Assembly: GCF_902706095.1 (NCBI RefSeq)
Contig: NZ_CACSJP010000007.1
Coordinates: 124,001-188,000, forward strand
From: Rhizobium sp. 18065
Lineage (GTDB): Bacteria; Pseudomonadota; Alphaproteobacteria; Rhizobiales; Rhizobiaceae
DNA length: 64,000 nucleotides
Reading direction: 5' to 3'
This document shows, piece after piece, positions 1 through 9,160 of the stretch (position 1 is its first letter; each line of letters begins with the position of its first letter). The position numbers were made by a program, and so were the translations under genes. The notes beneath the pieces were generated by a model. That model was given only the letters and a program-made list of their open reading frames with translations, made no database searches and was not told where the DNA came from.

Positions 1-498
1 GTCGATCGTCGTGCCCCAGCGCTCGTAGTCGCCGACGCCCTTGACCAGAACCAGCTGCGTATGACCGCCGGAGACCAGCAGCATCAGATAGGGAAAAGCC
101 ACGCCATCCGTCAGCCGCGCCGTCAGCGCATGGCCCTCCAGATGGTTGATCGCATAGAGCGGCTTGCCCGAAGCGCGCGCCATCGCCTTGCCGGTCATCA
201 GACCGACCAGCAGCCCGCCGATCAATCCGGGCCCGGAGGTCGCCGCGATCGCATCGATGTCGGCAAGCGTGATGCCCGCCCGGGTTAAGGCCTCTTCGAT
301 CAGCGTATCGAGGGCCTCGACATGCGCACGCGCCGCGATTTCCGGCACGACACCGCCATAGGCGCTGTGTTCGTCCAGCTGGCTGAGGACCACGTCGGCC
401 TCCGTGACGGCGGTCCCGTCCGGAAGACGTGTGACCACTGCAGCCGCCGTTTCGTCACAGCTGGTTTCGAGACCGAGAATACGGAGTTGCGACGTCAT
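1..498 (-). CDS. tsaD: tRNA N6-adenosine threonylcarbamoyltransferase TsaD (partial)
   Basis: Reading leftward from an ATG at 498, an open frame runs off the window edge after 166 codons, so only the N-terminal half is present. It opens with [15 protein letters not shown], the family's ATP-binding start, and continues with [12 protein letters not shown], the metal-binding HxxxH pair (H119, H123, in NHLEGHAL) and VSGGHTQ. TsaD is the catalytic subunit that, with TsaB and TsaE, transfers the threonylcarbamoyl group from TC-AMP to A37 of ANN-decoding tRNAs. It diverges from hemC across a 73-bp spacer that must hold both promoters. Full-length proteins are usually about 340-365 residues. Older annotations call it Gcp or O-sialoglycoprotein endopeptidase. 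Confidence 0.95.
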   Translation of the reverse strand, partial: MTSQLRILGLETSCDETAAAVVTRLPDGTAVTEADVVLSQLDEHSAYGGVVPEIAARAHVEALDTLIEEALTRAGITLADIDAIAATSGPGLIGGLLVGLMTGKAMARASGKPLYAINHLEGHALTARLTDGVAFPYLMLLVSGGHTQLVLVKGVGDYERWGTTID

Positions 499-571
499 GG
501 ACCCTGTTCATTGATTGCGGTGACCGGGAAACCGGTCTACGAGGACAGTCGGTAACAACGGATCTGATCGG

Positions 572-1501
572 ATGCAAACAAAACCTTTCCGCATCGGCAC
601 ACGCGGAAGTCCGCTGGCGCTTGCCCAGGCTCACGAGACACGCGATCGCCTGATGCTCGCCCATAACCTGCCGGAAGAGATGTTCGAGATCGTCGTGCTT
701 TCGACAAAAGGCGACCGGATCACCGATCGTGCCCTGTCGGAGATCGGCGGCAAGGGCCTTTTCACCGAGGAACTGGAGCAGCAGCTGAGCTCGGGCGCAC
801 TCGATCTTGCCGTGCATTCTTCCAAGGACATGCCGACGAAGTTGCCCGATGGCCTGTATCTTTCCGCCTTTCTGCCACGCGAAGATGTGCGCGATGCGGT
901 CATCGGCCGCACGGCTCCGAGCCTGCAGCAATTGCCGCATGGCGCGACCGTCGGCTCCGCGTCGCTTCGACGCCAGGCGCTGATCCGCCGCATTCGACCG
1001 GATGTGAAAGTCATCACCTTTCGGGGCGCGGTCGACACTCGCCTGCGCAAACTCGCAGACGGTGAGGTCGATGCGACACTACTTGCCTTCGCCGGCCTGA
1101 AGCGCCTCGGCAAGCAGGATGTGCCGACGCAACTGCTCGACCCGTCCGAATTTCCGCCGGCACCGGCCCAGGGCGCGATCTGCATCGAGAGCCGGATCGG
1201 CGACAACGGCGTCAATGCGCTTCTGGCAGCCATCAACGATCGTCCGACTTTCGACGCCGTCACCTGCGAGCGTGCCTTTCTCGGCGCACTCGATGGTTCC
1301 TGTCGCACACCAATTGCCGGCCTTGCGACCATCGAGGGCAATCACCTTCGTTTTTCGGGAACAATCCTGACCCCGGACGGCAGCCAGTATTTCGATATCG
1401 CAGCTGAAGGCCATGGTTCCGATGCCGCAAAGCTTGGCCGGGAGGCCGGCGAAGCGATCCGCGCCAAGGCCGGCAGCGGCTTCTTCACCAGCTGGAGCTG
1501 A
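572..1501 (+). CDS. hemC: Porphobilinogen deaminase (hydroxymethylbilane synthase)
   Basis: This 309-residue cytosolic protein polymerises four porphobilinogen units into hydroxymethylbilane, the linear tetrapyrrole used by HemD next door. The N-terminus [13 protein letters not shown], the [11 protein letters not shown] block with its catalytic Asp region, and [13 protein letters not shown] (cofactor-binding Arg residues) are all present. C244, in [11 protein letters not shown], is the expected attachment site for the dipyrromethane cofactor. Length matches the family (about 305-315). The stop is followed after 4 bp by the hemD start, so the two should be co-transcribed. The divergent tsaD-hemC arrangement is common in rhizobia (family knowledge). 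Confidence 0.97.
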   Translation: MQTKPFRIGTRGSPLALAQAHETRDRLMLAHNLPEEMFEIVVLSTKGDRITDRALSEIGGKGLFTEELEQQLSSGALDLAVHSSKDMPTKLPDGLYLSAFLPREDVRDAVIGRTAPSLQQLPHGATVGSASLRRQALIRRIRPDVKVITFRGAVDTRLRKLADGEVDATLLAFAGLKRLGKQDVPTQLLDPSEFPPAPAQGAICIESRIGDNGVNALLAAINDRPTFDAVTCERAFLGALDGSCRTPIAGLATIEGNHLRFSGTILTPDGSQYFDIAAEGHGSDAAKLGREAGEAIRAKAGSGFFTSWS

Positions 1502-1505
1502 CCCC

Positions 1506-2222
1506 ATGCGCGTTCTGGTGACGCGACCTGAACCGTCAGCGGACAAAACCGCTGCCCAGCTTCGGCGTCGCGGCCACCAGCCAGTGCTCCTGCCGCTGAT
1601 GCAGGCGCACCACCAGATCGACACGCTGCGCCGGGCTTTGGCCGAGGCACCGCGTGCTCTGGTCGTGACAAGCAGCGAAGCCGTTCGAGTCCTGGCCAGT
1701 CTCGGGCAGGACCTGTCGCCCCTCCTGGCACTTCCCGTATTTGCCGTTGGCACGAGGACGGCCGAGGCAGCGCAGAACCTCGGCTTCACCAATGTCCTTG
1801 TCGGCGGAGGAGATGGCGAGGCTCTGGCCGATCGCATTCTTGCCGAATGGGATAACGGCAGAGACAACGGTCTCCTGTATCTGGCAGGCACTCCCAGGAC
1901 GCCCGGATTGGAAGCCCGATTGAATGCGGCCGGCCTGAAGCTCGCCGTTGCAGAATGTTACCGCATGCTGCCGATCGACCACCACCCGACGAGGCTGCAA
2001 GCAGCCTTCGATCCATGGCCAGACGTGGCTCTTCTGTATTCGACGGAAACCGCAAGGCATTTCGTGTCGCTGCCGCCGATGAACGACGACAAGCGACGCA
2101 TCAAGAAAATGCGCCTGCTGTGCCTGAGCAAAAAGATTGCCGAGACCTTGCCACCCGATCTTCGCGCAAGCGCCGTATGGCCGTCCGACCCCAATGAGGA
2201 TCTGCTTCTCGATCTCATCTGA
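1506..2222 (+). CDS. hemD: Uroporphyrinogen-III synthase
   Basis: A 238-residue protein starting MRVLVTRPEPSAD, the typical HemD opening. It cyclises hydroxymethylbilane with inversion of ring D to give uroporphyrinogen III, the branch point for haem and cobalamin. HemD is poorly conserved; support comes from the start motif, VVTSSEAVR, FAVGTRTAEAA and the C-terminal LLYSTETARHF region, plus position directly after hemC. The ATG at 1506 is chosen over an upstream in-frame ATG at 1413, which lies inside hemC. The 4-bp spacing implies translational coupling to hemC. Confidence 0.93.
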   Translation: MRVLVTRPEPSADKTAAQLRRRGHQPVLLPLMQAHHQIDTLRRALAEAPRALVVTSSEAVRVLASLGQDLSPLLALPVFAVGTRTAEAAQNLGFTNVLVGGGDGEALADRILAEWDNGRDNGLLYLAGTPRTPGLEARLNAAGLKLAVAECYRMLPIDHHPTRLQAAFDPWPDVALLYSTETARHFVSLPPMNDDKRRIKKMRLLCLSKKIAETLPPDLRASAVWPSDPNEDLLLDLI

Positions 2223-2312
2223 AGGTCGCAGGCTCAAAATCGATCTTCTCCCTTTCCTTCGACGGACTGACTGACTACGTTTAGGTCGATGCTGGGAAAT
2301 GAAGAGGTTGCC

Positions 2313-3605
2313 ATGGTTTCCGGAAAGCCACCCCGCCGATCGAAGTCCTCGGACGATCCGGTCACGATTGACCTGTCCGCAGAGGAAACCGGCGCGCCAA
2401 CCACCGCTACAGACACCGTCGCCGCCTCTGACACGGCTACAGAAGGCGAGCCGACATTTGTCGAAGTCCCCGTCACCCCTGTAGACGATGCTGAACCAAC
2501 CGGCATTCGGGCCGAGGCACCGATCCCGGAGTCGGAACCAGAACCGGCCCCGTATCCATCCTATCAGGAGACGGTTGCAGAAACCTCTCCCCCTCCGCGT
2601 GAGCCGGCTCGCCAGTCACCGGCGACATCGACGCTGATCGCCTCCGGTATCTTTGGTGGTCTGGTTGCCCTGGCGCTCGCCGGCAGCATGCAATATGCCG
2701 GCATTGTCCCGGGAATTGGCCCCGAGAAACCAAGCGCTGCGGCACCGGCCGACAACGCCGAACTCCAGGCGCTGAAAGCCGAAGTGGCACGCCTTGCAGC
2801 GGCACAGCCTGCCCCGGCAGCCGACAGCGGACTGGCCAACCAAGAACTGGCCGACCGCGTTGCGGCACTGGAAGCCTCCGTTCAGGCGGCCAGCGCGGCG
2901 GCGCCGACAATCGACCCAGCAGCGCTGAACGAACTCAATGCCCAGATCACCCTCTCGAGAGATGCCATCGCGGCCTTGCGCAGCGATGTCGCCAGCAATG
3001 CCGAAGCTCTGAACCAGAGTGAGGCACGACTGGCCGAGGCGGAGAAGAAAATCGAGGAACCGCGCAACGACGTGGAAATGGCGCGTGCGATCGCGCTGGC
3101 CGGCCTGAAGACCGCCATCGATCGTGGCGGTCCTTTCATGTCCGAACTGGATGCGCTGAGAAGCGTCGCACCGGATGATCCCGCCGTGCAGGCGCTTTCG
3201 CCGATGGCTGCGACCGGCATTCCGTCGCGCGCCGATCTCGCCAATGGTTTTGGTGAAACCGCCGATGCGATCCTTGCTGCCATCCATCAGCCCGATCCGG
3301 ACCAGGGCATTGCCGACCGGCTGCTGTCCGGCGCTTTGTCGGTCATCAAGGTTCGCCCCGTCGGCAATATCGAGGGAGAAACGCCGGAAGCCATTGTCGC
3401 CCGTATCGAAAACAAGCTTCAGAACGGCGACCTGAAGGGCGCATCCCTGGAATGGCAAACGCTGCCCGAAGCCGGCAAAGCGGCCTCGACGGACTTTGCC
3501 ACGACGTTGAGCAAGCGCGTCGAGGTCGAAGCCACGATCGGCGCAGCCCTTGCCAGCACCGTTGGCGGGGCATCTGCCGGAACAACCGGCGGAACTGGGG
3601 GCTGA
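2313..3605 (+). CDS. Mitofilin (Mic60)-like inner membrane protein, COG4223 type
   Basis: A 430-residue protein with a long acidic, Pro/Thr-rich cytoplasmic N-terminus (about 1-105), one membrane helix (about 106-128, IASGIFGGLVALALAG), an Ala/Glu-rich coiled coil (about 145-260) and a C-terminal mitofilin-like module containing VARIENKLQNGDLKGAS and WQTLPEAGK. Alphaproteobacterial homologues of mitochondrial Mic60 have this architecture and are known to sit next to hemY in hem clusters. Mic60 proteins shape inner membranes and contact the outer membrane. The ATG at 2313 is preferred over 2289 because a purine-rich GAAGAGG lies just upstream. The stop is 4 bp before hemY. The exact role in this organism is inferred. 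Confidence 0.8.
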   Translation: MVSGKPPRRSKSSDDPVTIDLSAEETGAPTTATDTVAASDTATEGEPTFVEVPVTPVDDAEPTGIRAEAPIPESEPEPAPYPSYQETVAETSPPPREPARQSPATSTLIASGIFGGLVALALAGSMQYAGIVPGIGPEKPSAAAPADNAELQALKAEVARLAAAQPAPAADSGLANQELADRVAALEASVQAASAAAPTIDPAALNELNAQITLSRDAIAALRSDVASNAEALNQSEARLAEAEKKIEEPRNDVEMARAIALAGLKTAIDRGGPFMSELDALRSVAPDDPAVQALSPMAATGIPSRADLANGFGETADAILAAIHQPDPDQGIADRLLSGALSVIKVRPVGNIEGETPEAIVARIENKLQNGDLKGASLEWQTLPEAGKAASTDFATTLSKRVEVEATIGAALASTVGGASAGTTGGTGG

Positions 3606-3609
3606 GACA

Positions 3610-5232
3610 ATGACGACTGTTCTGAAGATCCTGTTCTTTTTCATCACCATTCTCGTTCTCGGCTTCGGCTTCTCCTGGCTGGCGGATCGGCCCGGATCCC
3701 TGTCGATCATCTGGGAAGGCCAGTTGATCGAAATGAGCCTGATGGTGGCCGCAACGATCATCATCGGCATCGTGGCAGTCGTGATGGCCTTCTGGTGGCT
3801 GTTTCGCACGCTCTGGACTTCACCGCATTCCGTCCGCCGCTATTTCCGCGCCCGCACCCGTGACCGTGGCTATCAGGCCCTCTCCACCGGCCTGATAGCG
3901 GCCGGCGCCGGCAATGCCATTCTCGCCCGCAAGATGAGCGCGCGTGCCCGCGGCCTGCTGCGCGCCGACCAGGAACCGCTGATCCTCGTGCTCGACGCCC
4001 AGGCGTCGCTCATCGAAGGCCGCCACGACGAAGCACGGCGACTGTTCCAGCAGATGTCGGAGGATGCCGAAACCAGGGAGCTTGGCCTGCGCGGTCTCTA
4101 TGTCGAGGCAAGCCGCCTCGGCGCTCATGAGGCGGCCCGCCAATATGCCGAGACCGCAGCCGAGAACGCCCCCTACCTGCCTTGGGCTGCCAAGGCGACG
4201 CTCGAATATCGCTGCCGTGCCGGTCACTGGGATGATGCGATCCGCCTGCTCGACCAGCAGCGGGTTGCCCATGTGCTTGACCGCTACGAGGCCGATCGTC
4301 TCAAGGCCGTCCTGCTGACCGCAAAGGCGCAGGATCAGCTTGAAGGCGAACCGGTGGCCGCCCGCGATCATGCCCTGAAGGCGCTGAAGCTTGCCAAGGA
4401 TCTTGTGCCGGCTGCCATCGTCGCCGCCAAGGCCTATCAACGCGAAGACAATCTGCGCAAGGCCGCCCATACGCTGGAACAGGTGTGGAGGCTTTCACCC
4501 CATCCGGAAATCGCCCAGGCCTATGTGCGGTCGCGAAGCGGTGACAGTGGCGTGGACCGTCTGAAGAAGGCCGAAAAGCTCGAAGCGCTGAAGCCAAACA
4601 ACATCGAATCCCTGCTGGCCGTTGCCGAGGCGGCCCTCGAGGCGCAGGAATTCGACAAGGCGCGTGCCAAGGCGGAAGCGGCCGCCCGGATCGAATCGCG
4701 CGAGCGCGTCTATCTTCTGCTCGCCGATATCGAGGAGGCAGAAACAGGCGACCAGGGCCGCATCCGTCACTGGATGGGCCAGGCGGTCAAGGCAGCCCGC
4801 GATCCCGCCTGGGTCGCCGACGGCCATGTCTCCGAACGCTGGATGCCGATCTCGCCCGTGACCGGTCGCCTGGATGCTTTCGAATGGAAGGTTCCCTTCG
4901 ACCAGATTGAAGGTCCGATCGAGGAAGGCAATCTGTCGGGCGCTGAAAAAGCCCTGGGAACCCTACCACCGATCGTGCCGAAGGAACCGGAGCAGGCTCC
5001 AACGCCGCCCGCCCCGATCGTCGATGCAGAAACACCGGTGGTGATCGAGGAAAAGCCGGAAGCTGCGGCAAAGAAGCAGGCGGCAGCGCCGCTTCCCCTT
5101 GCGGATCGCGAACAATCCATCAAGGCTGACGACATAGTCGAACCGTTCTTCGGTCGCCCGCCCGATGACCCGGGCGTCAAGGATCACAGCCGCGCCGCGC
5201 CCGAGGCAAAGACCCGGCTCAAACTGTTCTGA
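3610..5232 (+). CDS. hemY: HemY-family TPR membrane protein
   Basis: 540 residues with two N-terminal membrane helices (about 5-25, TVLKILFFFITILVLGFGF; about 40-62, MSLMVAATIIIGIVAVVMAF), then a large tetratricopeptide-like helical region (about 90-440) and a Pro/Ala/Glu-rich tail. This matches the HemY N-terminal family, an inner-membrane protein associated with late haem synthesis and not to be confused with the Bacillus protoporphyrinogen oxidase of the same name. Start chosen 4 bp after the preceding stop; an upstream in-frame ATG at 3550 lies inside the previous gene. The hemC-hemD-mitofilin-hemY order is conserved in alphaproteobacteria. Biochemical function remains unsettled in the family. 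Confidence 0.9.
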   Translation: MTTVLKILFFFITILVLGFGFSWLADRPGSLSIIWEGQLIEMSLMVAATIIIGIVAVVMAFWWLFRTLWTSPHSVRRYFRARTRDRGYQALSTGLIAAGAGNAILARKMSARARGLLRADQEPLILVLDAQASLIEGRHDEARRLFQQMSEDAETRELGLRGLYVEASRLGAHEAARQYAETAAENAPYLPWAAKATLEYRCRAGHWDDAIRLLDQQRVAHVLDRYEADRLKAVLLTAKAQDQLEGEPVAARDHALKALKLAKDLVPAAIVAAKAYQREDNLRKAAHTLEQVWRLSPHPEIAQAYVRSRSGDSGVDRLKKAEKLEALKPNNIESLLAVAEAALEAQEFDKARAKAEAAARIESRERVYLLLADIEEAETGDQGRIRHWMGQAVKAARDPAWVADGHVSERWMPISPVTGRLDAFEWKVPFDQIEGPIEEGNLSGAEKALGTLPPIVPKEPEQAPTPPAPIVDAETPVVIEEKPEAAAKKQAAAPLPLADREQSIKADDIVEPFFGRPPDDPGVKDHSRAAPEAKTRLKLF

Positions 5233-5242
5233 TAGGATCTCT

Positions 5243-5722
5243 ATGCTCGAACGTCTGCAATCCTTTTTCCAATCGATCACGCAAGACCGCCCACCGGCGG
5301 TTTTCGCACCTGATGACCCGCGCATCGCTGTCGCGGCGCTGTGTTTTCAGGTCATGGAAGCCGATGGCGTGGTCCGCGATGCAGAAAGGAAAAAACTGCG
5401 CGCGATCCTGCAGGAGCAATATGATCTCGACGAGGCCAAGCTTGAAGCACTGATTGCCGCCGGTCAGGAAGCGGAAAATGAAGCCGTCGATTACTACCGA
5501 TTTACCACCGACCTAAAGCGTCATCTCGACGAGCCGGCACGAGAACAATTGATCGGCATTCTCTGGGACATCGTCTATGCAGACGGAAACCGCAGCGAGA
5601 TGGAGGATCACGCCATCTGGCGGGTTGCCGATCTGCTGGGGGTCTCGTCGCGCGGCCGTGTGATCCAGCGCCAGGAGGCCGCAGCCCGCGCCGGAATGGG
5701 AGCAAGCGACGATGCTCCATGA
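5243..5722 (+). CDS. TerB-like domain protein
   Basis: A 159-residue soluble acidic protein with the TerB (tellurite resistance B) fold signature: paired EF-hand-like acidic helices around FQVMEADGVVRDAERKKL (about 30-50) and WDIVYADGNRSEMEDHAIW (about 112-130). The two repeats are the diagnostic feature. TerB-like proteins are found far beyond tellurite resistance and no ter operon is nearby, so a resistance role should not be assumed. The start at 5243 has a weak AGGAT ribosome site and lies 10 bp after hemY, suggesting read-through from the hem operon. Its 3' end overlaps the next gene by 11 bp. Confidence 0.8.
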   Translation: MLERLQSFFQSITQDRPPAVFAPDDPRIAVAALCFQVMEADGVVRDAERKKLRAILQEQYDLDEAKLEALIAAGQEAENEAVDYYRFTTDLKRHLDEPAREQLIGILWDIVYADGNRSEMEDHAIWRVADLLGVSSRGRVIQRQEAAARAGMGASDDAP

Positions 5723-6440
5723 CCCGACGCGCGCTACGCGTAAACAACCTGTTCTGATCGTCCTGCATCAGGAACGCTCCAGTGCCGGTCGTGTCGGACA
5801 GATGCTGGAAGAAAAGGGTTATCCTCTGGATATCCGTCGTCCGGTGCTCGGAGAAAAACTGCCCTGCACCTTGGCCAGCCACGCCGGTGCCGTCGTCTTC
5901 GGCGGACCGATGAGCGCCAACGATCCCGACGAGTTCGTCAAGCGCGAGATCGACTGGCTGGATATACCGCTGAAGGAAAACAAACCCTATCTCGGCATAT
6001 GCCTCGGTGCCCAGATGCTGGCGCGCCAACTCGGTGGCAAGGTGGAGGCCGACCGGGAGCAACGCACCGAGATCGGCTGGTATCCGATCCGCCCCACAGA
6101 GCATGGCCGCGTACTGATGCACTGGCCGCAGATGGTCTACCACTTCCACCGCGAAGGCTTCAGCCTGCCGCATGGAGCCAAGCTGCTGGCGGAAGGCGAC
6201 ATATATCCGAACCAGGCCTTCCGCTACGGCCAGAATGCCTGGGGCGTCCAGTTCCATGCCGAATTGACCAGAGCCATGATGCACCGTTGGGTCGTGCATG
6301 GCGCCCACCGCTTCGTCCTGCCGAACGCCCAGCAGGGTCGCGATCACCTGGATGGACGGATGATCTTCGATGCGCCGCTTCGCGCCTGGCTATCGAATTT
6401 TCTCGACCTGATTTTCGAAAAGGCTCATTTGCCCGCCTGA
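5712..6440 (+). CDS. Class I glutamine amidotransferase-like protein
   Basis: 242 residues with the triad-type GATase fold: nucleophile C97 in LGICLGAQML, oxyanion region GAVVFGGPMS, and the His-Glu pair in WGVQFHAELT. It resembles the stand-alone GMP-synthase-like amidotransferases rather than GuaA, since no synthetase domain is attached. The acceptor of the ammonia is unknown; some relatives hydrolyse gamma-glutamyl compounds. It overlaps the TerB-like gene by 11 bp on the same strand, indicating translational coupling, and overlaps the convergent MFS gene by 16 bp at its 3' end. Confidence 0.85.
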   Translation: MLHDPTRATRKQPVLIVLHQERSSAGRVGQMLEEKGYPLDIRRPVLGEKLPCTLASHAGAVVFGGPMSANDPDEFVKREIDWLDIPLKENKPYLGICLGAQMLARQLGGKVEADREQRTEIGWYPIRPTEHGRVLMHWPQMVYHFHREGFSLPHGAKLLAEGDIYPNQAFRYGQNAWGVQFHAELTRAMMHRWVVHGAHRFVLPNAQQGRDHLDGRMIFDAPLRAWLSNFLDLIFEKAHLPA

Positions 6441-7672
6441 GGCTCTGGCGCTTCAAGGCTGTCGATCTTGCGCAACTGCGGAAAGCCGAAAGCCCAGAGC
6501 CCGGCAACCGCCAACGTGCCGACGCCACCGACGACCACGGCCGCGACCGGCCCGATGAAATGTGCCATGGTCCCGGCGCGAAACTCGCCAAGCTCGTTCG
6601 ACGCCCCGACAAACACCATGTTGACCGCATTGACGCGACCGCGCACCTCATCCGGCGTCCAGAGCGCGATGAGTGTCTCGCGCACATAGACCGACGCCAT
6701 GTCGGCAGCCCCCATCAGCATCAGCGCAACGATAGACACCCAGGCGGTCTGCGACAGGCCGAACATGATCGTTCCGGCACCGAACAATGCAACGCCGACG
6801 AACATGAACACACCAGCATTGTGGCGGACCGGATAACTCGCAAGCGCAATGGCGACGAGGATGGCGCCGATACCCGGCGCCGCGCGCAACAGGCCGAGGC
6901 CCCATGGCCCGAGCGTCAGGATATCGCGCGCAAACACCGGCATGAGTGCGACGGCACCACCAAGCAGAACGGCAAACAGATCGAGCGAGATCGCTCCCAG
7001 CACGATCTTCTCACCGAAGATGAAGCGGAAGCCGGCCAGCAGCGTGTCCCTGGTGACGGCCTTGTTCGACATGCGCTGGACCGGCCGCTCCACCAGGAAG
7101 ACCAGAACGGCAGCCCCGAGGAAAAACGCCAGCGACGTCGAATAGGCGAGTACCGGGCTCGCGCCATAGAGCAGGCCGCCGGCAACAGGGCCGATGATCG
7201 ACGCCGTCTGCCAGGACGACGAATTCCAGGCGACAGCGTTGGCAAGATCCGCAGTCGGCACCAGATTGGGTGCCAGGGACTGCACGGCCGGCGCCGCAAA
7301 CGCCCGCTCTATCCCGAACAGGACGAGAATGGCAAAGACGATCGTCGGCTCGAAGGCATCCGCCAACGTCAGTCCCAGCATCGCCGCCGCGCAAAGCGAG
7401 CTCAGCACCATGCAGGCTGCAACAATGGCACGGCGATTGTAGCGGTCGGCAACCGAGCCGGTGACGAGTATCAGCAACAACGCCGGAAGAAACTGCACCA
7501 GGCCGATCAGGCCGAGATAGAAGGCGCTACCGGTCTGGTCATACATCTGCCAGCCAACCGAGACGCTGAGAATCTGGGTCGCAAAGGCACCTAGAAAACG
7601 GGCAAAGAAGAAGCGCGTATAGGATTTATGCCGGAACGCAGCAAAACGGTCGCCGGCGGAAGAAGGGGTCAT
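6425..7672 (-). CDS. MFS transporter (EntS / transmembrane secretion effector-like)
   Basis: A 415-residue protein with about twelve hydrophobic helices, opening with FAAFRHKSYTRFFFARFLGAF and carrying the MFS loop motif VADRYNRRAI between helices 2 and 3. The pattern fits the MFS_3 / EntS-like exporter group, drug:H+ antiporters and siderophore exporters. The ATG at 7672 is chosen because the 38 extra upstream residues are not transporter-like. Substrate cannot be told from sequence; no siderophore genes are nearby. Its last codons overlap the convergent amidotransferase gene by 16 bp. Confidence 0.85.
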   Translation of the reverse strand: MTPSSAGDRFAAFRHKSYTRFFFARFLGAFATQILSVSVGWQMYDQTGSAFYLGLIGLVQFLPALLLILVTGSVADRYNRRAIVAACMVLSSLCAAAMLGLTLADAFEPTIVFAILVLFGIERAFAAPAVQSLAPNLVPTADLANAVAWNSSSWQTASIIGPVAGGLLYGASPVLAYSTSLAFFLGAAVLVFLVERPVQRMSNKAVTRDTLLAGFRFIFGEKIVLGAISLDLFAVLLGGAVALMPVFARDILTLGPWGLGLLRAAPGIGAILVAIALASYPVRHNAGVFMFVGVALFGAGTIMFGLSQTAWVSIVALMLMGAADMASVYVRETLIALWTPDEVRGRVNAVNMVFVGASNELGEFRAGTMAHFIGPVAAVVVGGVGTLAVAGLWAFGFPQLRKIDSLEAPEPQAGK

Positions 7673-7802
7673 GTCGAAAACTTTCAGAAACAGCGGGACA
7701 AACCAGCCCGTTAAACATGATTTCGAATGCGGGCGCCCCATCCACTTGTCCGTTAAGTCGCCAATGTCTACATCTCTGTCAACCAAGAAATGGAGACTTT
7801 GA

Positions 7803-8093
7803 ATGCTTGCGCTATTTCAAACCATCGATCTCGTACTCAGCATCTTCACCTGGATTCTGATCGGCAGCGCGATCTTCTCGTGGCTCTATGCCTTCAACGT
7901 CATCAATTCGAGCAATCGCTTCGTCGCCTCGCTCGGCTCGTTCTTCTACAATGTCACCGAGCCCGTGCTACGCCCGATCCGTCGCTTCATGCCCGATCTC
8001 GGCGGGATCGACATCTCGCCGATCGTCGTACTCGTCCTGATCTTCTTCGCACGCTCGCTGTTGTGGAACACGATCTACCCGCTGGTGGCGTGA
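7803..8093 (+). CDS. YggT family membrane protein
   Basis: A 96-residue protein with two membrane helices (about 5-28 and 70-92) separated by a loop containing [27 protein letters not shown], cited here only by its ends: it begins FFYNVTEP and closes with GGIDISP, the YggT signature. Family members are small membrane proteins implicated in osmotic or cell-division related processes. A GGAG ribosome site lies 6 bp upstream. It overlaps the next gene by 4 bp (GTGA), the yggT-yggU arrangement seen in many proteobacteria. Confidence 0.9.
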   Translation: MLALFQTIDLVLSIFTWILIGSAIFSWLYAFNVINSSNRFVASLGSFFYNVTEPVLRPIRRFMPDLGGIDISPIVVLVLIFFARSLLWNTIYPLVA

Positions 8094-8404
8094 ACAAGCC
8101 CTACCGGATTGCCGCCGACCATCTGCTGCTCGCCATACGGCTGACGCCGAATGGCGGGCGCGACATGCTGGAGGGCGCCGACATTTCGGCCGACGGGCAG
8201 GTTTACCTGAAAGCCCGGGTCACGGCCGTTCCGGAAAAGGGAAAGGCCAACAAGGCCCTGATCGCCCTGGTCTCCAAGACGCTACGCTGCCCCAAGTCCT
8301 CGATCGCGGTTATATCCGGCGATACATCCAGACAAAAAATCCTCCGGATCGATGGCGACCCGGAGGATTTGGCAGAAAAGCTCGACGTTGTTCTGACGGG
8401 CTGA
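8090..8404 (+). CDS. DUF167 (YggU) family protein
   Basis: 104 residues, starting at a GTG that overlaps the yggT stop codon. The conserved pattern [32 protein letters not shown] and a Lys-rich [16 protein letters not shown] block are characteristic of DUF167. The function of the family is unresolved; it is a small alpha/beta domain often coupled to YggT. The 3-bp gap to the convergent ppa stop leaves no room for a separate terminator on either strand. Confidence 0.88.
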   Translation: MNKPYRIAADHLLLAIRLTPNGGRDMLEGADISADGQVYLKARVTAVPEKGKANKALIALVSKTLRCPKSSIAVISGDTSRQKILRIDGDPEDLAEKLDVVLTG

Positions 8405-8407
8405 CGC

Positions 8408-8944
8408 TTATTTCTTTTCTTCCGTCGCGCGCTGGATCGATTCCAGGATCAGCTGCTTGGCGACATCCACGTCGCGCCAGCCGCCGATCTTGACCCACTT
8501 GCCCGGCTCGAGATCCTTGTAGTGCTCGAAGAAGTGCTGGATCTGTTTCAGGGTGATTTCCGGCAGGTCGGTATAATTGGTGATCTTGTCGTAACGGCGG
8601 GTCAGCTTCGGAACCGGAACGGCAAGGATCTTTTCGTCCATGCCGCCATCGTCTTCCATCAGCATGACGCCGATCGGGCGGACGTTGATAACGCAACCCG
8701 GCACCAGCGGACGCGTGTTACAGATCAGCACGTCCAGCGGATCGCCGTCGAGGCAGAGCGTGTGCGGCACGAAACCGTAGTTACCCGGATAGGTCATCGG
8801 GGTGTAGAGGAAACGGTCGACCACCAGCGTGCCGGCTTCCTTGTCCATTTCATACTTGATCGGTTGACCGCCAACCGGAACCTCAACGATGACGTTGATG
8901 TCTTCCGGCGGATTCTTGCCAATGGCAATTGCATCGATGCGCAT
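8408..8944 (-). CDS. ppa: Inorganic pyrophosphatase
   Basis: A 178-residue family I soluble pyrophosphatase. It hydrolyses PPi to two phosphates with Mg2+, pulling biosynthetic reactions forward. Visible active-site elements are [26 protein letters not shown] and the metal-binding Asp cluster [11 protein letters not shown] with [13 protein letters not shown] downstream. Length is typical. It is monocistronic: its promoter must lie in the 216-bp spacer 8945-9160, and its 3' end abuts the convergent DUF167 gene. Confidence 0.97.
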   Translation of the reverse strand: MRIDAIAIGKNPPEDINVIVEVPVGGQPIKYEMDKEAGTLVVDRFLYTPMTYPGNYGFVPHTLCLDGDPLDVLICNTRPLVPGCVINVRPIGVMLMEDDGGMDEKILAVPVPKLTRRYDKITNYTDLPEITLKQIQHFFEHYKDLEPGKWVKIGGWRDVDVAKQLILESIQRATEEKK

Positions 8945-9160
8945 TTTGGACCCCGTGGGAGTGTTGAAATCCCGCGTTTCCTAAAGCGAAAGATGGCGCA
9001 TTGCAACACGGCTTTGGGCGAAGCGTGGGAATGGTAAAGTGCGGCGGTGCTCGAGCTACTGATTTGTCAGCCGCCAGGAAAGACTGAATGGCCCTACCCA
9101 CTCCAGCCGACACAGCCTGTTGCCCGACGCTCCAATGCCGTCAGGATGACGAGCCGAGGC

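Noticed and set aside
5243-5722. Tellurite-resistance operon
   Set aside because: Only a TerB-like domain is present; no other ter genes are nearby.
6425-6440. 16-bp convergent overlap of amidotransferase and MFS genes as an anomaly
   Set aside because: Short 3' overlaps are common in compact genomes; the 3-bp one at 47765-47768 is likewise ordinary.
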